From Eubacteriales Family XIII. Incertae Sedis bacterium (GTDB lineage: Bacteria; Bacillota; Clostridia; Peptostreptococcales; Anaerovoracaceae): DNA of 22,092 nucleotides. Positions 14,574-20,855 of the stretch are shown piece after piece (position 1 is the stretch's first letter; each line of letters starts with the position of its first letter). The notes beneath the pieces were generated by a model that saw nothing but the letters and a program-made list of their open reading frames with translations, searched no databases and was not told the origin of the DNA. A program made the position numbers and the translations under genes. Where the stretch lies: positions 1 to 22,092 of the forward strand of contig JAITTH010000172.1 in NCBI GenBank assembly GCA_031287295.1, written 5' to 3'.

Positions 14574-15737
14574 TTAACGATCCGGGTTTTGACGAATCAA
14601 CCATTCATCTACCGTAAGCCCGCTCCTGGAAACTTCCGTTGCGAGAGCAACGCCCAAATAGCGGTAATGCCAGGACTCTGCTTGGTATCCTGTGATGTAC
14701 TCTTTCCCCGGCTCGTACCGCTGAACAAAACCGAAGCGCATCGCATTTTCTTGCATCCACCACCACTCTTCACTGTCTTCGGCAATTGCAAAATCGCTCA
14801 AATTCCACACATCAACAGCGAGCCCTGTCTGGTGTTCGGAAAAATCGGGAACCGCTACACGCAAAGCGCCGGCATCTTCGCCAAGCTCGGAGAGATAGGA
14901 ATCGTATACGCTGCGTTGATCTGCCTCTGCGCGATAAGCTGATCCCACCCTGAGTAGGATGCCATCTTCTTCTGCTGCCGCACAGAGTGCCTCAAACTGC
15001 ATTGCCGCCTCTGAAGAAAGCGACCAGCCATTCGGGTTGTATTGCTCATCAATCGTTATGAGATTTTGTGGTACGAAACCATCGGGCAAGCACCTATGCT
15101 TGGTGAGCAATACATCTATGGAGTTTGGATCACCAACCGCCAACGCCTCGTAATAATTTTCCTTATCCAAATCTAAATCGACATAGGTAACAACATCTTC
15201 CATACTGAATTGCGGATTTTCATCGGCGTAAAGAATGTATCGATGAAGCCTCGTTTCGCGAAAATACGGTAGCACGAGCATGTTTACAAGCTTATCGTAA
15301 TACACGATTTGCGTAAGCAGATCTATGTTCTCGTCGGATAAAACACGATAGATACAGTTGATTTCGGCAGGACGATAACCGGTGTCAAGTAATTCCCTTA
15401 CCGATGTAGCGTAATCGGTATTGTTGCGTTTCGGAATTTCATAGTAGTCTTCGAAATATGCGACATCAAAAACACGGTCTTCAATCGAAAGCTGAAGGAA
15501 ATCGGATCGCATACCTTTTGCGACGACTTCTTCTGACAAGCCATTTTCCTTGATATAGGTTTCTGCCTCTACTGTATAGTTTAATGCACGCAATTTCGCC
15601 TGCAAAACCATCTGGGAAAAGGTTCCGTCCTCCCAAAGGGTTACGGCGATAAACTGTACGATGCTTATAAAAAACAAAACGGCAAGGAAGGCTCCCGAAC
15701 CGTTTTGTGTTGTCCTCTGCGCCTCGATCTTCCTCAT
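14574..15737 (-). CDS. D-alanyl-D-alanine carboxypeptidase, VanY/M15B type, membrane-anchored
   Basis: A zinc peptidase that trims the terminal D-Ala of peptidoglycan stem peptides outside the membrane. The 387 residues begin with a short cytoplasmic tail and one membrane helix (about 17-35). A region of about 180 residues that I do not recognise follows, with the VanY catalytic domain at about 235-387. The zinc and catalytic residues of the M15B family are present: His302 and Asp309 in SEHQTGLAVD, and Glu354 and His357 in ESWHYRY. The upstream helical region (residues 45-220) may be a substrate or partner domain. No ribosome site precedes the ATG at 15737; instead an extended -10 lies six bases before it. 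Confidence 0.87.
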   Translation of the reverse strand: MRKIEAQRTTQNGSGAFLAVLFFISIVQFIAVTLWEDGTFSQMVLQAKLRALNYTVEAETYIKENGLSEEVVAKGMRSDFLQLSIEDRVFDVAYFEDYYEIPKRNNTDYATSVRELLDTGYRPAEINCIYRVLSDENIDLLTQIVYYDKLVNMLVLPYFRETRLHRYILYADENPQFSMEDVVTYVDLDLDKENYYEALAVGDPNSIDVLLTKHRCLPDGFVPQNLITIDEQYNPNGWSLSSEAAMQFEALCAAAEEDGILLRVGSAYRAEADQRSVYDSYLSELGEDAGALRVAVPDFSEHQTGLAVDVWNLSDFAIAEDSEEWWWMQENAMRFGFVQRYEPGKEYITGYQAESWHYRYLGVALATEVSRSGLTVDEWLIRQNPDR

Positions 15738-15743
15738 GGAATA

Positions 15744-15752
15744 ATCATACCA
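15744..15752 (-). promoter_or_regulatory. extended -10 promoter placed for a leaderless vanY-like mRNA
   Basis: TGGTATGAT (15744-15752, minus strand) is followed by six bases and then the ATG. This is the same geometry as in front of scpA. The -35 region overlaps the hairpin at 15761-15796 and shows no clear hexamer. Confidence 0.45.
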
Positions 15753-15760
15753 TAAACCTT

Positions 15761-15796
15761 AAGCGAAAGGGGATTGCTCGAACCCGCCTTTAGCTT
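15761..15796 (-). terminator. probable terminator hairpin after the oxidoreductase operon
   Basis: AAGC-A-AAGG-type arms (15787-15796 with 15761-15770, one internal mismatch in ten) form a long stem 13 bp after the porB stop. The T run after it is poor (GCTTAAGGTTT), so termination may be partial and allow read-through into the vanY-scpA-scpB genes. Confidence 0.4.
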
Positions 15797-15808
15797 ATCA
15801 TCTCAGAA

Positions 15809-16756
15809 TTAGACAACGCCACAGAGACTGCGAAGTTCATCCCAACGCGCATCCACTTCGTCCTGCAGCTGCTGAATGCGATATTCGTTCTCCGGTTTGA
15901 AGAGGTGTTTGAAACGGCCCTGCATCGCCAAATAATCTGCCACAGGCAATTTTTTCTTCGGTTCGTAATTCAATACCCATTCGCCATTAATGACCTCAAA
16001 CAGAGGCCAGACACAGCTTTCCACCGCCGCTTTGCAGACGTCCATTAGATTGCTTTCATCGTAACGCCAACCGCGCGGGCAGGGTGCAAAAATATTGAGA
16101 AACGCAGGACCTTCGGTGTAAATCGCAACTTCTGACTTTTGATGAATGTCTTTGAAATTTCCGATGTATGTAGTCTGCGCCACATACGGAATGTGGTGTG
16201 CCGCCATAATCTTCGTCAGATCCTTTTTGAACTGTGGCTTTCCATCCGATTTGCTGCCAACCGCCGAAGTCGTCGTATCTGCATACTGCGGCGTCGAAGA
16301 AGACCGCTGAATCCCCGTGTTCATATACGCTTCGTTGTCATAGCAGACATAGACCATATCGGTACCGCGCTCCATCGCCCCGGAAAGCGATTGGAAGCCG
16401 ATGTCGTAGGTTCCGCCGTCTCCGCCGAAGGTGATAAACTTATAGGTCTCGTCGAGCTTGCCTTTTTTCTTCATCGCCGTATACGCCGCTTCTACGCCGC
16501 TTGTTGTTGCCGCAGCACACTCAAACGCCGTATGAATGAAGCTGTCATTCCACGAAGAATAGGGATAGGTACAGCTAGAAACTTCCAGGCAGCTCGTTGC
16601 ACACGTAATGACCGCCTGATCTTCCGGTTTCAAGGCACGAAGCACCGCACGAATCCCAATGGTCGAGCCGCAACCCGCGCACATCCGATGCCCGGGAGCA
16701 AGCCGCTCCGGCACATTTGCCACATTTTTGAGTGAATACGCTGTATAAGCAGACAT
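15809..16756 (-). CDS. porB: 2-oxoacid:ferredoxin oxidoreductase, beta (thiamine diphosphate) subunit
   Basis: Carries thiamine diphosphate and a [4Fe-4S] cluster. With the alpha subunit it converts a 2-oxoacid and CoA to acyl-CoA, CO2 and reduced ferredoxin, reversibly. The 315 residues include the cluster cysteines in RMCAGCGST and CATSCLEVSS, and the late Cys in APCPRGWRYD. The TPP-binding motif runs from FGGDGGTYDIGFQSL to YDNEAYMNTGIQ. The frame is open upstream to 16795, but the ATG at 16756 follows AGAGGT and sits 5 bp after the alpha-subunit stop. Family size and motifs fit pyruvate and 2-oxoisovalerate enzymes equally; the Ile-type T-box upstream favours a branched-chain 2-oxoacid. 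The symbol is given by family. Confidence 0.9.
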   Translation of the reverse strand: MSAYTAYSLKNVANVPERLAPGHRMCAGCGSTIGIRAVLRALKPEDQAVITCATSCLEVSSCTYPYSSWNDSFIHTAFECAAATTSGVEAAYTAMKKKGKLDETYKFITFGGDGGTYDIGFQSLSGAMERGTDMVYVCYDNEAYMNTGIQRSSSTPQYADTTTSAVGSKSDGKPQFKKDLTKIMAAHHIPYVAQTTYIGNFKDIHQKSEVAIYTEGPAFLNIFAPCPRGWRYDESNLMDVCKAAVESCVWPLFEVINGEWVLNYEPKKKLPVADYLAMQGRFKHLFKPENEYRIQQLQDEVDARWDELRSLCGVV

Positions 16757-16761
16757 CGCAA

Positions 16762-17946
16762 TTACCTCTTTTCCCTTACGCCGATGTGCTTGCAATCGGG
16801 TCGGCTTTCGCCCTTCACAAGCGCCTCGAGATCGTCATATATACCAAAGAAATCTTTCACGTGAATGTCTCTGCCACCGAGACCGAACACATAATTGATG
16901 GTTTTTATGCCATCGGTTTTCCCATAAAGTGCAGCACGAACTTCCGCACCGAGCGGTCCACCGTTTCCGGAGAGTCCGTCACACTTATCCATAATGGCAA
17001 GTGCTTTTACACCCTTAAATGCTTCTGCGAGCTCCGCAGCAGGGAATGGGCGATAAACACGAAGTTTAACCAGTCCCGCCTTGACACCCTTTTCACGTAG
17101 CGCATCTACCGCATCTTTTCCTGTTCCTGCGGAAGAACTCATAACGAGAACCGCAAACTCCGCATCTTCCATACGATATTCTTCAAAAAACCCATATTTC
17201 CGACCAAAGGTTTTCTCGAAATCTGCCGAAACATCGAGAATGACCTTTCGCGCATTTTCCATCGCATGGAATTGCCCCATCTTCATCTCATAATAATAGG
17301 CGGAAATGCTGTAAGGACCAACCCCGATAATCTCTTTGGGGTTGAGCAGATGTTTTTTCGGGTGGTATTCCCCTACAAAATTCTTTACGAGACTGTCCTC
17401 TTCGACTTCAATGTTTTCGATGCCGTGGCTCGTAATGAATCCGTCTTGGCAAATCATCACCGGCAACATCACTTTTTCGTGCTCTGCGATGCGGTGAGCC
17501 ATAAGCATGTTATCGTAAGCCTCTTGAGCATCTTCGCTGTAAATTTGAATCCACCCCGAGTTGTTTGCACCCATAGAATCGGAATGATCGGCGTTGATGT
17601 TAATCGGTCCGGTAAGTGCCCGGTTCACAGCAGCCATGACAATCGGAAGACGATCCGACGACGCGACATAAAGCATTTCGTACATGAGTGCCATACCTGC
17701 ACTGCTTGTTGCCGTCATTGCCCGCACACCGGCAGCACTCGCACCGATACAGGCAGACATTGCACTGTGCTCAGATTCGACCGTAATGAATTCCGTGGAA
17801 ATGAGTCCATCGGCTTTGAATGCCGAGACATACTGCGGTATTTCCGTCGAAGGCGTGATTGGAAATGCAGCGATGACATCCGGATCGATCTGCCGAATTG
17901 CAAGGGCAATCGCCTGATTCCCTGACATTCTGTCTTTCTTACTCAT
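16762..17946 (-). CDS. porA: 2-oxoacid:ferredoxin oxidoreductase, alpha subunit
   Basis: Pyrimidine-side TPP-domain partner of the beta subunit. The 394 residues start MSKKDRMSGNQAIALAIRQI at 17946. The frame is open further upstream, but this ATG overlaps the ferredoxin subunit stop (ATGA) and follows a GGGGG ribosome site. Motifs are AFPITPSTEIP (substrate-binding Thr), ATSSAGMALMYE and the C-terminal transketolase-like domain with GLVKLRVYRPFP. In the well-known pyruvate enzymes the segment after NINADHSDSMG usually carries Arg-Asp before GWIQ; here it is NNSGWIQ. This might reflect another substrate, but my comparison is from memory. It is translated from the porC-porD-porA-porB operon. 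Confidence 0.9.
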   Translation of the reverse strand: MSKKDRMSGNQAIALAIRQIDPDVIAAFPITPSTEIPQYVSAFKADGLISTEFITVESEHSAMSACIGASAAGVRAMTATSSAGMALMYEMLYVASSDRLPIVMAAVNRALTGPININADHSDSMGANNSGWIQIYSEDAQEAYDNMLMAHRIAEHEKVMLPVMICQDGFITSHGIENIEVEEDSLVKNFVGEYHPKKHLLNPKEIIGVGPYSISAYYYEMKMGQFHAMENARKVILDVSADFEKTFGRKYGFFEEYRMEDAEFAVLVMSSSAGTGKDAVDALREKGVKAGLVKLRVYRPFPAAELAEAFKGVKALAIMDKCDGLSGNGGPLGAEVRAALYGKTDGIKTINYVFGLGGRDIHVKDFFGIYDDLEALVKGESRPDCKHIGVREKR

Positions 17947-18266
17947 TCGTCTGCCCCCTCTCCTGCATCGCCCATGGTGATTGCACCAAAAGGACATACC
18001 TGCGCACAAATCGCGCAACCTTTACAGTGACCAAAATCGAAATCTTGCCTTTTGCTTTCCAAGACCGGAATGGAGCTGTCCGGACAGACCGGGAAACAGA
18101 GAAGACATTGACGACATTTTTCAGGATCCCATTTCGGTGTCCGTACGCGCCAATCGCCCGTATTAAAATAGACTGAATTCCCTGGTCCGTAGACAAATCC
18201 ACCCTCTGTGATGTCTTGCCACGGAGATTTTTCGTGGATGTTGCCCATACTGTTTTCTTTTGCCAT
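17943..18266 (-). CDS. porD: 2-oxoacid:ferredoxin oxidoreductase, delta (2[4Fe-4S] ferredoxin) subunit
   Basis: Electron-transfer subunit of 107 residues. Two complete CxxCxxCxxxCP cluster motifs are present, CRQCLLCFPVCP and CKGCAICAQVCP, each expected to bind one [4Fe-4S] cluster. The N-terminal 50 residues (SPWQDITEGGFVYGPGNSVYFNTGDWRVRTP) are the usual delta-subunit extension. The ATG at 18266 follows AAAGGG and lies 15 bp after the gamma-subunit stop. The stop codon overlaps the alpha-subunit start by 4 bp. Confidence 0.93.
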   Translation of the reverse strand: MAKENSMGNIHEKSPWQDITEGGFVYGPGNSVYFNTGDWRVRTPKWDPEKCRQCLLCFPVCPDSSIPVLESKRQDFDFGHCKGCAICAQVCPFGAITMGDAGEGADE

Positions 18267-18281
18267 CGTACGATACCCTTT

Positions 18282-18857
18282 CTATCCGTTCACGTGCAGT
18301 GCGCTCTCCCATGCTTCTTTCAACGCCTGCATATTCCCACTGATTACATTTGGCTTTGCCGAAAATTTTTCCGCAAAGGCATGTTCCATATCCGAGAAAA
18401 ACCTTTCCTTATCCATGATTCCTGTTAGGCGCACAACCGCGGAGAGTAGCGGTGTGTTCGGCAGAGATTTTCCAAGATTGCGCTTCGAAATGCCCACCGC
18501 ATCAATTGCCCAAATCTCTCCATTGAACGCAGGGAACGATTCGGCAACTTTCTCTGCCGCCTGTTTTGTATTCACAAGAATTTTCCCGCCTTCTTTAAGC
18601 CCGGATTGCACGTTTACCGCCTTTAAAAGCGTCTCGTCAACCACAACGACCATATCGGGTTCATAAATGTTAGAATGCACACGAATGGGCGTTTCCGACA
18701 ACCGATTGTATGCCGTTATGGGTGCCCCCATGCGCTCCGGACCGTATTCGGGAAAACCCTGCACATAAAGCCCGGTTTCAAATGCCGCATCCGCCAAAAG
18801 AAGCGCTGCCGTCTTGGCGCCTTGTCCTCCGCGTCCGTGCCACCTAATCTCTATCAT
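18282..18857 (-). CDS. porC: 2-oxoacid:ferredoxin oxidoreductase, gamma subunit
   Basis: First gene of the operon, 191 residues. It starts MIEIRWHGRGGQGAKTAALL, the glycine-rich signature of the gamma subunit, and continues with QGFPEYGPERMGAPITAYNR, which helps bind CoA in this family. A strong AAAGGAGGAGG ribosome site precedes the ATG. The order gamma-delta-alpha-beta is that of the four-subunit enzymes of archaea and Thermotoga, not the single-chain clostridial pyruvate enzyme. The gene is directly downstream of a T-box riboswitch (18928 to about 19200), which makes it and the three genes after it sensitive to tRNA charging. Confidence 0.92.
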   Translation of the reverse strand: MIEIRWHGRGGQGAKTAALLLADAAFETGLYVQGFPEYGPERMGAPITAYNRLSETPIRVHSNIYEPDMVVVVDETLLKAVNVQSGLKEGGKILVNTKQAAEKVAESFPAFNGEIWAIDAVGISKRNLGKSLPNTPLLSAVVRLTGIMDKERFFSDMEHAFAEKFSAKPNVISGNMQALKEAWESALHVNG

Positions 18858-18927
18858 CTTCCTCCTCCTTTAGCTTTCCCGGCGTTTCAAGAAACACCAC
18901 TTAGGAATGATTGCTTCATCCTCAAAC

Positions 18928-18958
18928 AAAAAATCCCTGAGTCTTCAAGACTCAGGGA
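18928..18958 (-). terminator. T-box regulatory terminator
   Basis: A perfect 10-bp stem (18934-18943 with 18949-18958), 5-nt loop and six T on the minus strand. The 5' arm CCCT competes with pairing to AGGG of the antiterminator next to the T-box core. Confidence 0.92.
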
Positions 18959-19200
18959 CGAATTTCATCGCGGTACCACCCTGATTATCGGCATATGCCG
19001 ATCACTCTGTGGGATTCTCACAAATCCCCGGCTTCGATAACGGGACCTTCCGTATTTCGTTACTTGCGGGACAAAACCGCTTTCTCAAAATAAGCTCAGA
19101 AGTGATGTTCTTTTCCGACACGCCGATACGCTCTCACCCATGCGCACCTCTCTGTATGACGCTTCCTCGAAACGTACTGTCTTCTTCACAGCCTTTCTTT
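18928..19200 (-). promoter_or_regulatory. T-box riboswitch with Ile (ATC) specifier
   Basis: A cis-acting leader that reads the charging state of a tRNA. All parts are present on the minus strand. The Stem I loop-E AGTA is at 19175-19178. The distal-loop AGAGAG and GGTGAGAG segments lie near 19131-19155. GAAC is followed by the specifier ATC (complement of 19104-19106) and the usual A. Stem III is GCGG-N-CCGC near 19066-19080. The T-box core GGGTGGTACCGCG is at 18969-18981, and the terminator at 18928-18958. A 16-bp perfect palindrome (ATCGGCATATGCCGAT) lies just before the core. The TGGT bulge pairs with a tRNA end carrying discriminator A, as in tRNA-Ile. Uncharged tRNA-Ile should switch on porCDAB. 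The T-box itself is certain; the codon assignment is likely. Confidence 0.93.
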
Positions 19201-19206
19201 TTCCTA

Positions 19207-19235
19207 ATTTTATACCACCGTGAAACCGGTGTCAA
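19207..19235 (-). promoter_or_regulatory. promoter of the T-box leader and por operon
   Basis: A consensus -35, TTGACA (19230-19235), and TAAAAT (19207-19212) are separated by 17 bp on the minus strand. The spacer carries a CACCG-N-CGGTG dyad (19217-19232) that reaches into the -35 box and could be an operator. Confidence 0.75.
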
Positions 19236-19253
19236 TAAAAACGTCTTTTCCGA

Positions 19254-19285
19254 CGACCATCCGGTTTCCTGATCGACCATCCGGT
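19254..19285. repeat. tandem 12-bp direct repeat upstream of the por promoter
   Basis: CGACCATCCGGT occurs identically at 19254-19265 and 19274-19285. The starts are exactly 20 bp (about two helical turns) apart, with the nearer copy beginning about 19 bp upstream of the -35 box. This is the place and spacing expected for an activator binding site. The bound protein is unknown. Confidence 0.6.
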
Positions 19286-19356
19286 CAACCTAGACCAACA
19301 ACGATGCGCTTTGTGCCGGCACTTGATGCTGAGTGCCTGAAGTCGTTTCTGGAAAA

Positions 19357-19397
19357 TGCAGATTGAAATCTGCGGAAACTGCCGATTGCAATCTGCA
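19357..19397. repeat. inverted repeat at the AAA-ATPase promoter
   Basis: TGCAGATTG (19357-19365) and CAATCTGCA (19389-19397) are perfect 9-bp arms. Nested inside are GCAGATT-GA-AATCTGC (19358-19373) and the palindrome GATTGCAATC. The right arm covers the -35 box, so the element could be an operator. Confidence 0.55.
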
Positions 19398-19414
19398 TAA
19401 AATCAGAATATGAT
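19386..19414 (+). promoter_or_regulatory. promoter of the AAA/DUF4143 gene
   Basis: TTGCAA (19386-19391) and TATGAT (19409-19414) have 17-bp spacing, about 70 bp before the ATG. It is divergent from the por promoter. Apart from the listed T-box, promoters and repeats, nothing gene-like was seen in 18858-19484. Confidence 0.55.
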
Positions 19415-19484
19415 ATTATTTATCAGGAAAACATAGGAATACGCCCATTGTTGAAGACCGTATCAAAACGGCGTGGAGGTCAGA

Positions 19485-20762
19485 ATGTCATTAACCGAAG
19501 TAGGATATAAATCGCGCATCGCGGATGCTCTTGTAGCAGAGGCACTGCAAGTTTTTGGTGCCGTAAGCATTGAGGGACCAAAGTTTTGTGGCAAAACGTG
19601 GACGGCACTCAACCACGCAAATAGCGTCGTCTATATCGCAGACCCAATCGGCGGTTTTGCCAACAGACAGCGCGCGCAATTGGACCCCTCACTGATCTTG
19701 GATGGAGATGCACCCAGATTAGTAGACGAGTGGCAGGATGTGCCGGGCATATGGGACGCTGTTCGCTTTGCCGTTGACCGCAGTCATGAGAAGGGTCGCT
19801 TTCTACTCGCCGGATCAACCATGCCTCCGAAAAAAGGACGCTTACACAGCGGTGCCGGGCGCATTGAAAGCGTGCGCATGTGGACGATGACGTCATCCGA
19901 ATTGAATGAATCCAAAGAAAACGTAAGCCTGACCGCTTTGATGCGTGGCAATACCCCTTCGCCTATCAACTCCGATGCTACGATAGATCGTATCATTGAG
20001 CAAGTCGTGCGTGGAGGATGGCCGGAAGGACAAGATCTTCCGCTCAACTTGGCGATGCGTATTCCGCAAAACTATCTGCAACGTCTAATCACTGAAGATA
20101 TGACATCTTTGGATGATGTTTCGCGCGACCCATCAAAAGTCCGTGCAACCCTCCAGTCTTTGGCGAGAAACAATGCCACGCTTGTTCGAACATCCACCAT
20201 CTTGCAAGATATCGACGCACATCGCGAATCCATTTCCAGAGACACGGTAAACGAGTACCTTAGCGCATTCAAAAGACTCTATGTGCTCGACGAACTCCCT
20301 GCGTGGGCACCTAGCGCAGTTTCTCGCAAGCGAATGCGACAGACCCCAAAACGACTCCTTACGGATCAATCTTTGGCAGTCGCTGCATTGGGATTGACGC
20401 CCGAGCGCCTCAAGAACGATCTTTTTACATTGGGATTCATGTTTGAGGCAATGTGTTTGAAAGACCTCGCAGTGTATTGTGCCGCAGCCGGGGCAAATTT
20501 ATACCATCTCGATGATGGTGCCGGCTTGGATGCGGACGCCATCTTGGAAATGCCGGACGGAAGTTGGACGGCGGTCGAAATCAAACTTGGTCACCATCAG
20601 GTTGACGATGCTGCTGCAAAATTGCTGCGCATTAAGGATAAGTTTGAAAAAGCCGGGGTGCAGACACCGACTTGCCTGCTTGTCATTGTTGGACTTTCCG
20701 GATTTGCACATCGGCGCGAGGACGGCGTCGTTGAGGTACCGCTGGACTGCCTTGGGGTATAG
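19485..20762 (+). CDS. AAA-family ATPase with DUF4143 domain
   Basis: A 425-residue protein of the widespread AAA_14/DUF4143 type, whose cellular role is not established. The N-terminal ATPase half shows a Walker A variant GPKFCGKT (31-38) and a Walker B-like RLVDEWQ (78-84), followed by FLLAGST (sensor region). The middle (about 170-320) is helical with winged-helix character. The C-terminal domain has GLDADAILEM followed by AVEIKLG, the D-ExK spacing of PD-(D/E)xK nuclease-like folds; activity is not shown. The ATG at 19485 follows GGAGG; an in-frame GTG at 19473 overlaps that ribosome site and is unlikely. The gene stands alone between a divergent T-box operon and a convergent surface-protein gene, and might be acquired. 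Confidence 0.85.
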   Translation: MSLTEVGYKSRIADALVAEALQVFGAVSIEGPKFCGKTWTALNHANSVVYIADPIGGFANRQRAQLDPSLILDGDAPRLVDEWQDVPGIWDAVRFAVDRSHEKGRFLLAGSTMPPKKGRLHSGAGRIESVRMWTMTSSELNESKENVSLTALMRGNTPSPINSDATIDRIIEQVVRGGWPEGQDLPLNLAMRIPQNYLQRLITEDMTSLDDVSRDPSKVRATLQSLARNNATLVRTSTILQDIDAHRESISRDTVNEYLSAFKRLYVLDELPAWAPSAVSRKRMRQTPKRLLTDQSLAVAALGLTPERLKNDLFTLGFMFEAMCLKDLAVYCAAAGANLYHLDDGAGLDADAILEMPDGSWTAVEIKLGHHQVDDAAAKLLRIKDKFEKAGVQTPTCLLVIVGLSGFAHRREDGVVEVPLDCLGV

Positions 20763-20784
20763 AAGAGAATTCCGCATAGAAAAG

Positions 20785-20811
20785 GAGCCGCCTCAGCTCT
20801 TGAGACGGCTC
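20785..20811. terminator. bidirectional terminator hairpin
   Basis: GAGCCG (20785-20790) pairs with CGGCTC (20806-20811). After one mismatch, CTCA pairs with TGAG around a 5-nt loop. On the minus strand it is followed by C and TTTT, serving the surface-protein gene. On the plus strand it ends the AAA gene with a weaker tail. Confidence 0.65.
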
Positions 20812-20855
20812 TCTATGTTCATTTTGTATGATTTAACGACGCAAAGTCACACTTT

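Noticed and set aside
15761..15780. Possible shared element with the scpA leader (both contain AAAGGGGATT)
   Set aside because: The two copies are on opposite strands and sit in different contexts (one in a terminator stem), so chance similarity is more likely.
19254..19285. Start of a CRISPR array
   Set aside because: There are only two 12-bp copies with an 8-bp gap, far too short and too few. Promoter-proximal position suggests a regulatory site.
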